From contig NZ_VFOR01000002.1 in NCBI RefSeq assembly GCF_006716235.1, positions 620,001 through 684,000 of the forward strand: a stretch of 64,000 bases of DNA, given 5' to 3'. The DNA is from Propioniferax innocua. GTDB lineage: Bacteria > Actinomycetota > Actinomycetes > Propionibacteriales > Propionibacteriaceae. The translations under genes were made by a program, and so were the position numbers. The notes beneath the pieces were generated by a model that saw only the letters and a list, made by a program, of their open reading frames with translations, was not told where the DNA came from and did no database searches. Shown here piece after piece: positions 54,783-64,000 of this stretch (positions are counted from its first letter, which is position 1; every line of letters starts with the position of its first letter).

Positions 54783-55520
54783 TTACGCGCGCTCGAGGAC
54801 CCATCGGGTGGCCGCATCGACGGTGTTGACCACGTCCACCTCCGGTGGAGTGGGCCGACGCACGATGATGACCGGCACCCCGAGGTCATGGGCAGCCCGC
54901 AGCTTCGGTTCGGTGAGCGAGCCCCCGGAGTCCTTGGTGGTCAGGACGTCGATGTCATGTTCACGCATCAGTCGACGTTCGGTGTCGAGATCGAAGGGGC
55001 CGCGGCGGCACAGGATCTCCCACGCTGCGGGTGGGTTCTCCGGCGGATCCACGACCCGCACGAGTGCCCAACGCTCCCGCCAGTGCCCATAGTGATCCAG
55101 ACCTTGGCGGCCGGTCGTGATCAACGGCCGCGTGCCCAGCGACTCCATGGCCTGACACACCTGCTCCATGTCGTCGACCCAACGCCACGTGTCGGCGAGG
55201 GTGTGCTCCGACCAGCCGGGCCGTTCCAGTCGCAGCAGCGGCACCCGTGTCCGGGCGCAAGCGGCGACGGCATTGGCCGAGATGTTCGCGGCGAACGGAT
55301 GGGTGGCATCCACAACGGCAGCAGGGCGATTCTTCACCAGCCAGCGAGCCAGGCCATCCACGCCGCCAAAACCACCAACACGCACCTCCCCCGCCGGGAG
55401 CACGGGATTCTGCACCCGGCCGGCGAGTGAGGATAGAACCCGTGTTCCGCAGTCGGTCAGCGCGTCGGCAAGACTGCGGGCCTCTGCGGTACCGCCGAGG
55501 ATGAGGATCGATGAGGTCAT
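54783..55520 (-). CDS. cobK: Precorrin-6A reductase
   Basis: A 245-residue NADPH-dependent enzyme that reduces precorrin-6A to precorrin-6B. The N-terminus is ILILGGTAEARSLADALTDC. AVVDATHPFAANISANAV, the Trp-rich WRWVDDMEQV, RPLITTGRQGLDHY and VLTTKDSGGSLTEPKLRAA are CobK hallmarks. ATG 55520 begins the fold; the frame extends 12 codons upstream across a hairpin. A 9-bp hairpin at 55547-55570 lies 26 bp before the start and may regulate it. Confidence 0.94.
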   Translation of the reverse strand: MTSSILILGGTAEARSLADALTDCGTRVLSSLAGRVQNPVLPAGEVRVGGFGGVDGLARWLVKNRPAAVVDATHPFAANISANAVAACARTRVPLLRLERPGWSEHTLADTWRWVDDMEQVCQAMESLGTRPLITTGRQGLDHYGHWRERWALVRVVDPPENPPAAWEILCRRGPFDLDTERRLMREHDIDVLTTKDSGGSLTEPKLRAAHDLGVPVIIVRRPTPPEVDVVNTVDAATRWVLERA

Positions 55521-55546
55521 CGGTCCATTCTCTTCCATGCAGAACA

Positions 55547-55570
55547 GTCGTCCCATCCAGGTGGGACGAC
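55547..55570. promoter_or_regulatory. Hairpin upstream of cobK (first of five)
   Basis: GTCGTCCCA-TCCAGG-TGGGACGAC is a perfect 9-bp stem with a six-base loop. It lies 26 bp before the cobK start, in the leader or promoter. Confidence 0.75.
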
Positions 55571-55698
55571 GGGCTCGGCGATGTATTCACATCGCACAAC
55601 GTCAGGGCTGTGGGTTGGGTCTCTCTGGAGATTTTGTCGATGACATCGCCATGAGCAAGGGTCCACGCATCGACGCTGGGCGTTGACAAGTCATCAGA

Positions 55699-55727
55699 GG
55701 CTCGGCGTTGCAGGACAAAGCCGAGCC
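55699..55727. terminator. Hairpin 2 of five between cobK and the adhesin
   Basis: GGCTCGGC and GCCGAGCC form an 8-bp perfect stem around a 13-base loop. Confidence 0.65.
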
Positions 55728-55741
55728 GATCGGGCCTGCTA

Positions 55742-55771
55742 CTTCACATCCGTAAAAGATCTGATGTGAAG
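55742..55771. terminator. Hairpin 3 of five between cobK and the adhesin
   Basis: CTTCACATC and GATGTGAAG form a 9-bp perfect stem around a 12-base loop, more AT-rich than its neighbours. Confidence 0.65.
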
Positions 55772-55773
55772 CT

Positions 55774-55810
55774 GCGAGGGGGCCCGACGCTGTGCGTCGA
55801 GCCCCCTCGC
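55774..55810. terminator. Strong hairpin 4, adhesin terminator
   Basis: GCGAGGGGGC pairs with GCCCCCTCGC. An inner CGACGC-TGT-GCGTCG continues the stem with one mismatch, giving 16 bp in all. It lies about 50 bp after the adhesin stop and is the most stable hairpin in the window. Confidence 0.8.
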
Positions 55811-55813
55811 GTG

Positions 55814-55852
55814 ACTGTCATGGCCCGGTGGTGTTCACCGGCCCGTGACAGT
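55814..55852. terminator. Hairpin 5, directly after the adhesin stop
   Basis: ACTGTCA pairs with TGACAGT and an inner CCGGTG pairs with CACCGG around a five-base loop. It starts 9 bp after the adhesin stop and abuts hairpin 4. Confidence 0.75.
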
Positions 55853-55861
55853 TTCAGTTAT

Positions 55862-58800
55862 TCACCGACGACGGCGGATCACCGCCATTCCGGCACCTGT
55901 CAGCGCCAACCCTCCAAGGAGGATGGCCAGAGCAGGACCACCGGTGTTGGGCAGCGGACCGCCCGGCTTCGGCTGCCCGGGCTCAGCCGGAGGCTGAGTC
56001 GGTTCCGGAGTCGGCTCCGGGGCCGGACCCTCCGGAGGCGTGTGAGCATTACCCGGATCCTCAGGCGACTCAACCGGCGGAACATCCCCACCATCACCAG
56101 GCGGAACATCACCCACAGCCTTAGCCACATTCGTGTGCTGCTCCCCAACACCAACAGGCGCAGGAATCGTCACCGAACACGTCATCGACTCACCAGCAGC
56201 CAACTCAGTCGCCGGGCACTCAATACCCTCAACAACCTTGTCGCCCTCAGTGGTAATCCGGTCATCAACCCGAACATCAGTCAGATCAACCAAACCAGAG
56301 TTCACCACCTCATAGGTGATCTCCATATCCGAACCCGGCTCAACAGCAACACCAGGAGCCTCATTGGCATCCTCACCATTGATGAACTTAGTGATCTCCA
56401 ACCCAGGAACATCAGCATGCCCCTCATCCGGAGGAGTCGTCACCGACGGAGGAACATCCCCACCATCACCAGGCGGAGGAGTCCCCTCAGCAGTAGCCAC
56501 ATTCACATGATGCTCACCAGCAGCCGGCGCCGGAACAGTCGCAGTAAACACCACAACCTCACCCGGCTCCAACGAACCATCAAACGGCACCATCTCACCA
56601 TCAACAGTCCGCTTCTGCTCCGGAACCTGAATCTGATCAGCAGCCACCACATCATCAGACACAGACACATCACTCAACGAAGTCTCACCAGTATTGGTGA
56701 CCTCAAACGACACATCCATATCCGAACCAGGCTCAACAACCACCGGCGCATCAGCCTCAGCATCCGCACCATTGATCATCTTCACCAACGACAAACCAGG
56801 CTCACCCGGAGGCGTGTGAGCATTACCCGGATCCTCAGGCGACTCAACCGGCGGAACATCCCCACCATCACCAGGCGGAACATCACCCACAGCCTTAGCC
56901 ACATTCGTGTGCTGCTCCCCAACACCAACAGGCGCAGGAATCGTCACCGAACACGTCATCGACTCACCAGCAGCCAACTCAGTCGCCGGGCACTCAATAC
57001 CCTCAACAACCTTGTCGCCCTCAGTGGTAATCCGGTCATCAACCCGAACATCAGTCAGATCAACCAAACCAGAGTTCACCACCTCATAGGTGATCTCCAT
57101 ATCCGAACCCGGCTCAACAGCAACACCAGGAGCCTCATTGGCATCCTCACCATTGATGAACTTAGTGATCTCCAACGCAGGAACATCAGCATGCCCCTCA
57201 TCCGGAGGAGTCGTCACCGACGGAGGAACATCCCCACCATCACCAGGCGGAGGAGTCCCCTCAGCAGTAGCCACATTCACATGATGCTCACCAGCAGCCG
57301 GCGCCGGAACAGTCGCAGTAAACACCACAACCTCACCCGGCTCCAACGAACCATCAAACGGCACCATCTCACCATCAACAGTCCGCTTCTGCTCCGGAAC
57401 CTGAATCTGATCAGCAGCCACCACATCATCAGACACAGACACATCACTCAACGAAGTCTCACCAGTATTGGTGACCTCAAACGACACATCCATATCCGAA
57501 CCAGGCTCAACAACCACCGGCGCATCAGCCTCAGCATCCGCACCATTGATCATCTTCACCAACGACAAACCAGGCTCACCCGGAGGCGTGTGAGCATTAC
57601 CCGGATCCTCAGGCGACTCAACCGGCGGAACATCCCCACCATCACCAGGCGGAACATCACCCACAGCCTTAGCCACATTCGTGTGCTGCTCCCCAACACC
57701 AACAGGCGCAGGAATCGTCACCGAACACGTCATCGACTCACCAGCAGCCAACTCAGTCGCCGGGCACTCAATACCCTCAACAACCTTGTCGCCCTCAGTG
57801 GTAATCCGGTCATCAACCCGAACATCAGTCAGATCAACCAAACCAGAGTTCACCACCTCATAGGTGATCTCCATATCCGAACCCGGCTCAACAGCAACAC
57901 CAGGAGCCTCATTGGCATCCTCACCATTGATGAACTTAGTGATCTCCAACCCAGGAACATCAGCATGCCCCTCATCCGGAGGAGTCGTCACCGACGGAGG
58001 AACATCCCCACCATCACCAGGCGGAGGAGTCCCCTCAGCAGTAGCCACATTCACATGATGCTCACCAGCAGCCGGCGCCGGAACAGTCGCAGTAAACACC
58101 ACAACCTCACCCGGCTCCAACGAACCATCAAACGGCACCATCTCACCATCAACAGTCCGCTTCTGCTCCGGAACCTGAATCTGATCAGCAGCCACCACAT
58201 CATCAGACACAGACACATCACTCAACGAAGTCTCACCAGTATTGGTGACCTCAAACGACACATCCATATCCGAACCAGGCTCAACAACCACCGGCGCATC
58301 AGCCTCAGCATCCGCACCATTGATCATCTTCACCAACGACAAACCAGGCTCACCCGGAGGCGTGTGAGCATTACCCGGATCCTCAGGCGACTCAACCGGC
58401 GGAACATCCCCACCATCACCAGGCGGAACATCACCCACAGCCTTAGCCACATTCGTGTGCTGCTCCCCAACACCAACAGGCGCAGGAATCGTCACCGAAC
58501 ACGTCATCGACTCACCAGCAGCCAACTCAGTCGCCGGGCACTCAATACCCTCAACAACCTTGTCGCCCTCAGTGGTAATCCGGTCATCAACCCGAACATC
58601 AGTCAGATCAACCAAACCAGAGTTCACCACCTCATAGGTGATCTCCATATCCGAACCCGGCTCAACAGCAACACCAGGAGCCTCATTGGCATCCTCACCA
58701 TTGATGAACTTAGTGATCTCCAACGCAGGAACATCAGCATGCCCCTCATCCGGAGGAGTCGTCACCGACGGAGGAACATCCCCACCATCACCAGGCGGAG

Positions 58801-61159
58801 GAGTCCCCTCAGCAGTAGCCACATTCACATGATGCTCACCAGCAGCCGGCGCCGGAACAGTCGCAGTAAACACCACAACCTCACCCGGCTCCAACGAACC
58901 ATCAAACGGCACCATCTCACCATCAACAGTCCGCTTCTGCTCCGGAACCTGAATCTGATCAGCAGCCACCACATCATCAGACACAGACACATCACTCAAC
59001 GAAGTCTCACCAGTATTGGTGACCTCAAACGACACATCCATATCCGAACCAGGCTCAACAACCACCGGCGCATCAGCCTCAGCATCCGCACCATTGATCA
59101 TCTTCACCAACGACAAACCAGGCTCACCCGGAGGCGTGTACGAAGGCGGCACGCACGCATCGTTGTTGTCAGGGCCATCGGAGTCACCCTCCATGGCGAC
59201 GCGGTTGAACAAGCCAGCGCCAGGGGTCCCAGCACCTGCGGTGTCACATTCACCCACGGTAGTCCAGTCGACACCCTCCACATCAGCAGTGCCTGACACC
59301 ACCACGGTGAAAGATTTGGTCTCACCCGGCGCCAACTCCACACCCGGCGACACCGGGTACAGGCCATCAGCGCCAGCGGTGACCACATTGCCGTCGACAG
59401 TGACTTCATCCACGGTCATGCCCTCCGGCACGATCGGCTCATCGGTCACCGCAGCACTCGTACCAGAGGTTTCACCGGTGTTCGACACCGTCACCTCGTA
59501 CGAGACCGTGAATGCACCATCAGCGCCGACCACAACCGGATCGGCCTGACCCTCGCTCACGGTCTTCGACACCGCGAAGCCGGGTTCGGGCGCAGGGCCG
59601 AACCGGTTGACGTAACGACAGGTGATGCCGAGCGTGTCGAGAGAGTCCGCCATATCAATATTGGAAAGGTTGACCGTCCCTGTCGCGGGATCGACCGAGA
59701 CCTCGGATCCGTCTCCATTGAGCACCAGCGGATACCGGGTCCGGTCGGCCCAATCCTCCACCGGTTCAACCTCATAGGTTCCGTCGGCCAACTGCGTTCC
59801 TGGTGCCTGCACGCACTGCACATCGGTGAGTTCCCATCCCTCTGGGAGGCGCTGGTCCTCGGTCACGGTGAGTCCGTCATGGGGCACCAGCAATGTCTGC
59901 GGTGAGCGGTCAACTCCGTCCTGAGTGTTGGTCGGAGCACCGGTGGCAGGCTGGAACGCCGTCGGGGTCAGCCCGGTGAAGTTCTCCCATCCGGGCATTC
60001 CAGCGGGATCCTGCGTATAGGTGAAGCTGGGGATCTCCGCGGGGGCCTCCGTGGCAGCAGCCTTCTGCGCCTCCTTCTCGATGCTCACGGGACGCTCCTG
60101 CTCCCACGACGCATAGAGGCAGCCGTAGCTGACCTTGTCCTCCTCGGTCTCAAACGTCTGGGTGACGCTTTTTCCCTCGGGCGTGGTGGAGCAGGTCTCA
60201 CCCTCAGCCGGTTCGGTGAAGCCTCGGATCACGAGGCGGTAGGGCATACCGCCCTCATTCGTCACGATCTTCGTCGAACGAACATTCTCGAACTGAGTGA
60301 TGTCATCGACCGCAGTGCTCTGATCAGGTACGACGTAAAGCCAGTCCCACCAGTTGGTCTGAGTGCGCGTCAAAGGGTCGGGCGTTGTGTACGTCCGACG
60401 CGTGTTGGGGTACATGTAGCCGTCCGTGGCTTGGTAGTAGTGATAGAAGAGCATGTTGCCCTCCTTATCCCGGGCCACACGCGTTGCCGGAGCCTGCCCC
60501 TGCCACGCCTGCGTGTCGCTGAGGATCAGCTCACCATCCACACGGTTCCAGTACTGCCGGTTGCCGTCCTCGTCCAGTTCATACAGATCCTCATCCTTCG
60601 GCTCCCTCGCGTTGAGGGTCTCCTCGAGGTTCCACGCGAACGAGTCGGAGGTGTCCCCACCAGTGGCCTTTTCAATGTTGAGGTTCAGATCGCCGTAGAG
60701 GTACTTGTTACCCGGATCCTTCAGCTGGATCACCCAGTTCTGGTGGGACATCTGCCCCAGCAGAAAGGTCTCACCAGCCACAGCATTGTCCGGCGCCATC
60801 GGCTCGAAACCGATCGAGCTCTGGACGTTCAGCTCCGAAGTGGACGTCTCAGGGCAACGCCCCTGCTGGCTGCCATGGCTCACATAGCTCACGTTACCCT
60901 TGCCGACCATTTGGTCACCTGCGGTGACCGCCCCCGTTTCAGTGTTTTCGGATGCAGTCGTCAAACAGGTGTCGGAGGCGAGCTGCCCCGGATTGCGACT
61001 GTGGGTCATCGACGCTGTGACGTCGCCCATCTGCACAGTCTGCGGAGCAGCTTCCGCTTCCAGCGGGGACGACACGGTCGTCATCACCCCGCCTGCACAT
61101 ATCAGGGCAGCGGCCGACAGTATGCGAAGGCCCCTTCCCGCGGTCGTTCTTAAATTCAC
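55862..61159 (-). CDS. LPXTG-anchored repetitive surface adhesin
   Basis: A 1765-residue secreted wall protein. A signal peptide covers residues 1-38 (ILSAAALICAGGVMTTVSS, cleavage near AEAAPQ). Residues about 40-520 form a unique head. One DUF11/Ig-like domain follows at about 540-670 (EVTVSNTGETSGTSAAVTD). Four 258-residue repeats at about 674-1708 each hold two related Ig-like domains (VSFEVTNTGETSLSDVSV and ITYEVVNSGLVDLTDVRV). A Pro-rich wall segment ends in LPNTG at about 1736, a hydrophobic helix and RRRR. GGAAGGA precedes the ATG. The repeats use T-ending codons far more than neighbouring genes, a sign of transfer or separate origin. Confidence 0.92.
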   Translation of the reverse strand: MNLRTTAGRGLRILSAAALICAGGVMTTVSSPLEAEAAPQTVQMGDVTASMTHSRNPGQLASDTCLTTASENTETGAVTAGDQMVGKGNVSYVSHGSQQGRCPETSTSELNVQSSIGFEPMAPDNAVAGETFLLGQMSHQNWVIQLKDPGNKYLYGDLNLNIEKATGGDTSDSFAWNLEETLNAREPKDEDLYELDEDGNRQYWNRVDGELILSDTQAWQGQAPATRVARDKEGNMLFYHYYQATDGYMYPNTRRTYTTPDPLTRTQTNWWDWLYVVPDQSTAVDDITQFENVRSTKIVTNEGGMPYRLVIRGFTEPAEGETCSTTPEGKSVTQTFETEEDKVSYGCLYASWEQERPVSIEKEAQKAAATEAPAEIPSFTYTQDPAGMPGWENFTGLTPTAFQPATGAPTNTQDGVDRSPQTLLVPHDGLTVTEDQRLPEGWELTDVQCVQAPGTQLADGTYEVEPVEDWADRTRYPLVLNGDGSEVSVDPATGTVNLSNIDMADSLDTLGITCRYVNRFGPAPEPGFAVSKTVSEGQADPVVVGADGAFTVSYEVTVSNTGETSGTSAAVTDEPIVPEGMTVDEVTVDGNVVTAGADGLYPVSPGVELAPGETKSFTVVVSGTADVEGVDWTTVGECDTAGAGTPGAGLFNRVAMEGDSDGPDNNDACVPPSYTPPGEPGLSLVKMINGADAEADAPVVVEPGSDMDVSFEVTNTGETSLSDVSVSDDVVAADQIQVPEQKRTVDGEMVPFDGSLEPGEVVVFTATVPAPAAGEHHVNVATAEGTPPPGDGGDVPPSVTTPPDEGHADVPALEITKFINGEDANEAPGVAVEPGSDMEITYEVVNSGLVDLTDVRVDDRITTEGDKVVEGIECPATELAAGESMTCSVTIPAPVGVGEQHTNVAKAVGDVPPGDGGDVPPVESPEDPGNAHTPPGEPGLSLVKMINGADAEADAPVVVEPGSDMDVSFEVTNTGETSLSDVSVSDDVVAADQIQVPEQKRTVDGEMVPFDGSLEPGEVVVFTATVPAPAAGEHHVNVATAEGTPPPGDGGDVPPSVTTPPDEGHADVPGLEITKFINGEDANEAPGVAVEPGSDMEITYEVVNSGLVDLTDVRVDDRITTEGDKVVEGIECPATELAAGESMTCSVTIPAPVGVGEQHTNVAKAVGDVPPGDGGDVPPVESPEDPGNAHTPPGEPGLSLVKMINGADAEADAPVVVEPGSDMDVSFEVTNTGETSLSDVSVSDDVVAADQIQVPEQKRTVDGEMVPFDGSLEPGEVVVFTATVPAPAAGEHHVNVATAEGTPPPGDGGDVPPSVTTPPDEGHADVPALEITKFINGEDANEAPGVAVEPGSDMEITYEVVNSGLVDLTDVRVDDRITTEGDKVVEGIECPATELAAGESMTCSVTIPAPVGVGEQHTNVAKAVGDVPPGDGGDVPPVESPEDPGNAHTPPGEPGLSLVKMINGADAEADAPVVVEPGSDMDVSFEVTNTGETSLSDVSVSDDVVAADQIQVPEQKRTVDGEMVPFDGSLEPGEVVVFTATVPAPAAGEHHVNVATAEGTPPPGDGGDVPPSVTTPPDEGHADVPGLEITKFINGEDANEAPGVAVEPGSDMEITYEVVNSGLVDLTDVRVDDRITTEGDKVVEGIECPATELAAGESMTCSVTIPAPVGVGEQHTNVAKAVGDVPPGDGGDVPPVESPEDPGNAHTPPEGPAPEPTPEPTQPPAEPGQPKPGGPLPNTGGPALAILLGGLALTGAGMAVIRRRR
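56034..59129 (-). repeat. Four 774-bp direct repeats in the adhesin
   Basis: Units start at 56034, 56808, 57582 and 58356, and a 10-bp start of the next unit is at 59130. By eye and by translation they are identical except one base: C at 56403 and 57951, G at 57177 and 58725. This changes Gly to Ala before LEITKF. The alternation implies a two-unit block was duplicated. Confidence 0.95.
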
Positions 61160-61420
61160 GAACGGTCCTTCCCGTCAGGCATTACTTCTCGTACCCTCCC
61201 TCACCTCCACTCGCGTTGAGCGGCGGCATGATGAGCAGGGCGCACGGCAATGAGCCGGGCCCCAGCATCTGGACGGCTGAGAAAGCTCCAATACGAAGCC
61301 ACCCACAACCATATGCTCAAGCGGCAATATTAGTAAAAACAGACCGGCCCACATCTAACGCCTCAAGACCGGGAGCAGCAGAACCCGCCGATGAAGGCCC
61401 TCTCACCCACAACGAAGCTC
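61160..61420. other. Adhesin upstream region, no gene
   Basis: This 261-bp stretch between the adhesin start and the ftsH terminator holds no convincing gene. The part at 61315-61345 is AT-rich compared with its surroundings (CAATATTAGTAAAAACAG) and would suit a promoter or Lsr2 binding for the adhesin. I could not fix a -10/-35 pair. Confidence 0.4.
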
Positions 61421-61456
61421 CGTCCCATTCACCCACGCGTGGATCAATGGGACGGC
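61421..61456. terminator. ftsH terminator hairpin with nested palindrome
   Basis: CCGTCCCATT pairs with AATGGGACGG (10 bp), and the centre is a second perfect palindrome CCACGCGTGG. It begins 13 bp after the ftsH stop. Confidence 0.75.
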
Positions 61457-61468
61457 TTCAGTCGCACA

Positions 61469-63490
<2,022 letters not shown>

Positions 63491-63525
63491 GTCCTGCCTA
63501 GGAAGCGACGCGGGTTAGCGCCCCG

Positions 63526-63554
63526 ATGCTACCCGAGGGGCCAAGCCATGTCAG
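63526..63554 (-). promoter_or_regulatory. ftsH promoter
   Basis: On the minus strand CTGACA (63549-63554) and TAGCAT (63526-63531) are 17 bp apart, a good SigA-type pair. It gives a leader of about 30 bases with a ribosome-binding site. Confidence 0.6.
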
Positions 63555-63618
63555 GGACCGTGTCGCAGACGACCCCGAGGCCTCAGAAATCCCTGTGATC
63601 CCGAGAATGCACGCGGCT

Positions 63619-64000
63619 TCAGGAGTACACGTGCGGGGCGAGCGTCCCCACATCACGCAGATTCCGGTACTTCCCGGCGAAATCCAGGCCGTAGCCGACG
63701 ACGAACTCGTTGGGGATGTCGAACCCCACGTACTTGACCTCGACGTCGTTGTTCGCAGCGTCGGGCTTGCGGAACATCGTCATCACCTCGAGGCTCGCCG
63801 GCTCACGCGAGAGCAGGTTGGAGATGAGGTAGCTCAGCGTCAGACCGGTGTCGATGATGTCCTCGACCACGAGCACGTGACGATCGTGGATATCGGTGTT
63901 GAGGTCCTTCAGGATGCGCACCACACCCGAGGACTGCGTCCCCGATCCGTAGGAGGAGATCGCCATCCAGTCATTCTCCACGTGAGACGTCATGTGACGG
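63619..64000 (-). CDS. hpt: Hypoxanthine phosphoribosyltransferase, N-terminus cut by window edge
   Basis: The C-terminal 127 codons of a purine-salvage enzyme that converts hypoxanthine or guanine to IMP or GMP. The PRPP-binding motif is [37 protein letters not shown] and [24 protein letters not shown] are typical of Hpt, ending GTLAPHVYS. The start lies beyond 64000. Its position before ftsH is the common actinobacterial order. Confidence 0.95.
   Translation of the reverse strand, partial: RHMTSHVENDWMAISSYGSGTQSSGVVRILKDLNTDIHDRHVLVVEDIIDTGLTLSYLISNLLSREPASLEVMTMFRKPDAANNDVEVKYVGFDIPNEFVVGYGLDFAGKYRNLRDVGTLAPHVYS

Noticed and set aside
56034-59129. Possible CRISPR array because of regular repeats
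   Set aside because: Units are 774 bp, contiguous without unique spacers, and code for protein. The 15-bp PEQPQ array at 23706-23935 is also coding. No cas genes are present.
55766-59296. Open frame of 1176 codons on the plus strand over the adhesin repeats, rich in Arg, Asn and His
   Set aside because: It is antisense to a clear LPXTG protein with signal peptide and sorting signal. Its repeats mirror the DNA repeat, it has no recognisable domain, and it exists because T-ending codons on the other strand avoid stops in this frame.

Overview
The window is high-GC DNA, about two thirds G+C by eye, from an actinobacterium. The markers are Lsr2, DisA next to RadA, ClpC, the 33-residue ribosomal protein bS22, a DUF3180 protein after folK, and many genes whose -10 box lies 6-7 bases before the start codon (leaderless mRNAs). 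The galE-like / bS22 / proC order resembles the mycobacterial Rv0500-Rv0501 neighbourhood. The aerobic-type corrin genes and the LPXTG adhesin would fit a Propionibacteriales or Micrococcales member. No rRNA or tRNA is present, so I do not name a genus.

Layout. 1-9457: housekeeping genes (partial epimerase, bS22, acuC-proC-asd operon, CDF efflux pump, ppx-TIM barrel-CPBP operon, Cys-rich unknown, VOC protein). 9475-14978: aromatic aminotransferase, disA-radA, a Pro-rich anchored protein and mutY. 15044-23482: EamA exporter, then a cell-surface glycan locus with three glycosyltransferases, a two-gene ABC exporter and a DUF6270 protein. 23522-29595: Pro-rich membrane protein, DUF3592 protein, clpC, CPBP protein, small membrane protein, lepB. 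29754-32214: lsr2, then a MidA-type methyltransferase overlapping a lone NuoD-like gene. 32405-36178: coiled-coil membrane protein and a folate operon (folE-folP-folB-folK-DUF3180). 36238-55520: a large cobalamin cluster. 55862-61159: an LPXTG adhesin with four 774-bp repeats. 61469-64000: ftsH and partial hpt.

The cobalamin genes cover most of the aerobic route: cobA, cobI-cobJ fusion, cobG, cobM, cobF, cobK, cobL, cobH and cobB. Cobalt chelation is by CobN with a fused ChlI/ChlD-type AAA+/VWA subunit. Cobalt uptake is by CbiMNQO. Two cobalamin riboswitches are visible, one before cbiMNQO and one before the chlID-cobB-cobA operon. None is visible before cobN, cobG or cobF. This block plus the adhesin lies between hpt-ftsH and folE-folP-folB-folK, which are commonly contiguous in actinobacteria.

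Points that stand out: (1) the methyltransferase/NuoD-like pair, which echoes mitochondrial NDUFAF7 and its substrate NDUFS2, although the NuoD-like protein has lost the quinone-binding His and Tyr; (2) short tandem duplications at gene 3' ends, often including the stop codon, at nine or more sites; (3) five consecutive hairpins between cobK and the adhesin; (4) an alternating single-base difference among the adhesin repeats, pointing to a recent 1548-bp block duplication; (5) a widespread leaderless promoter layout.
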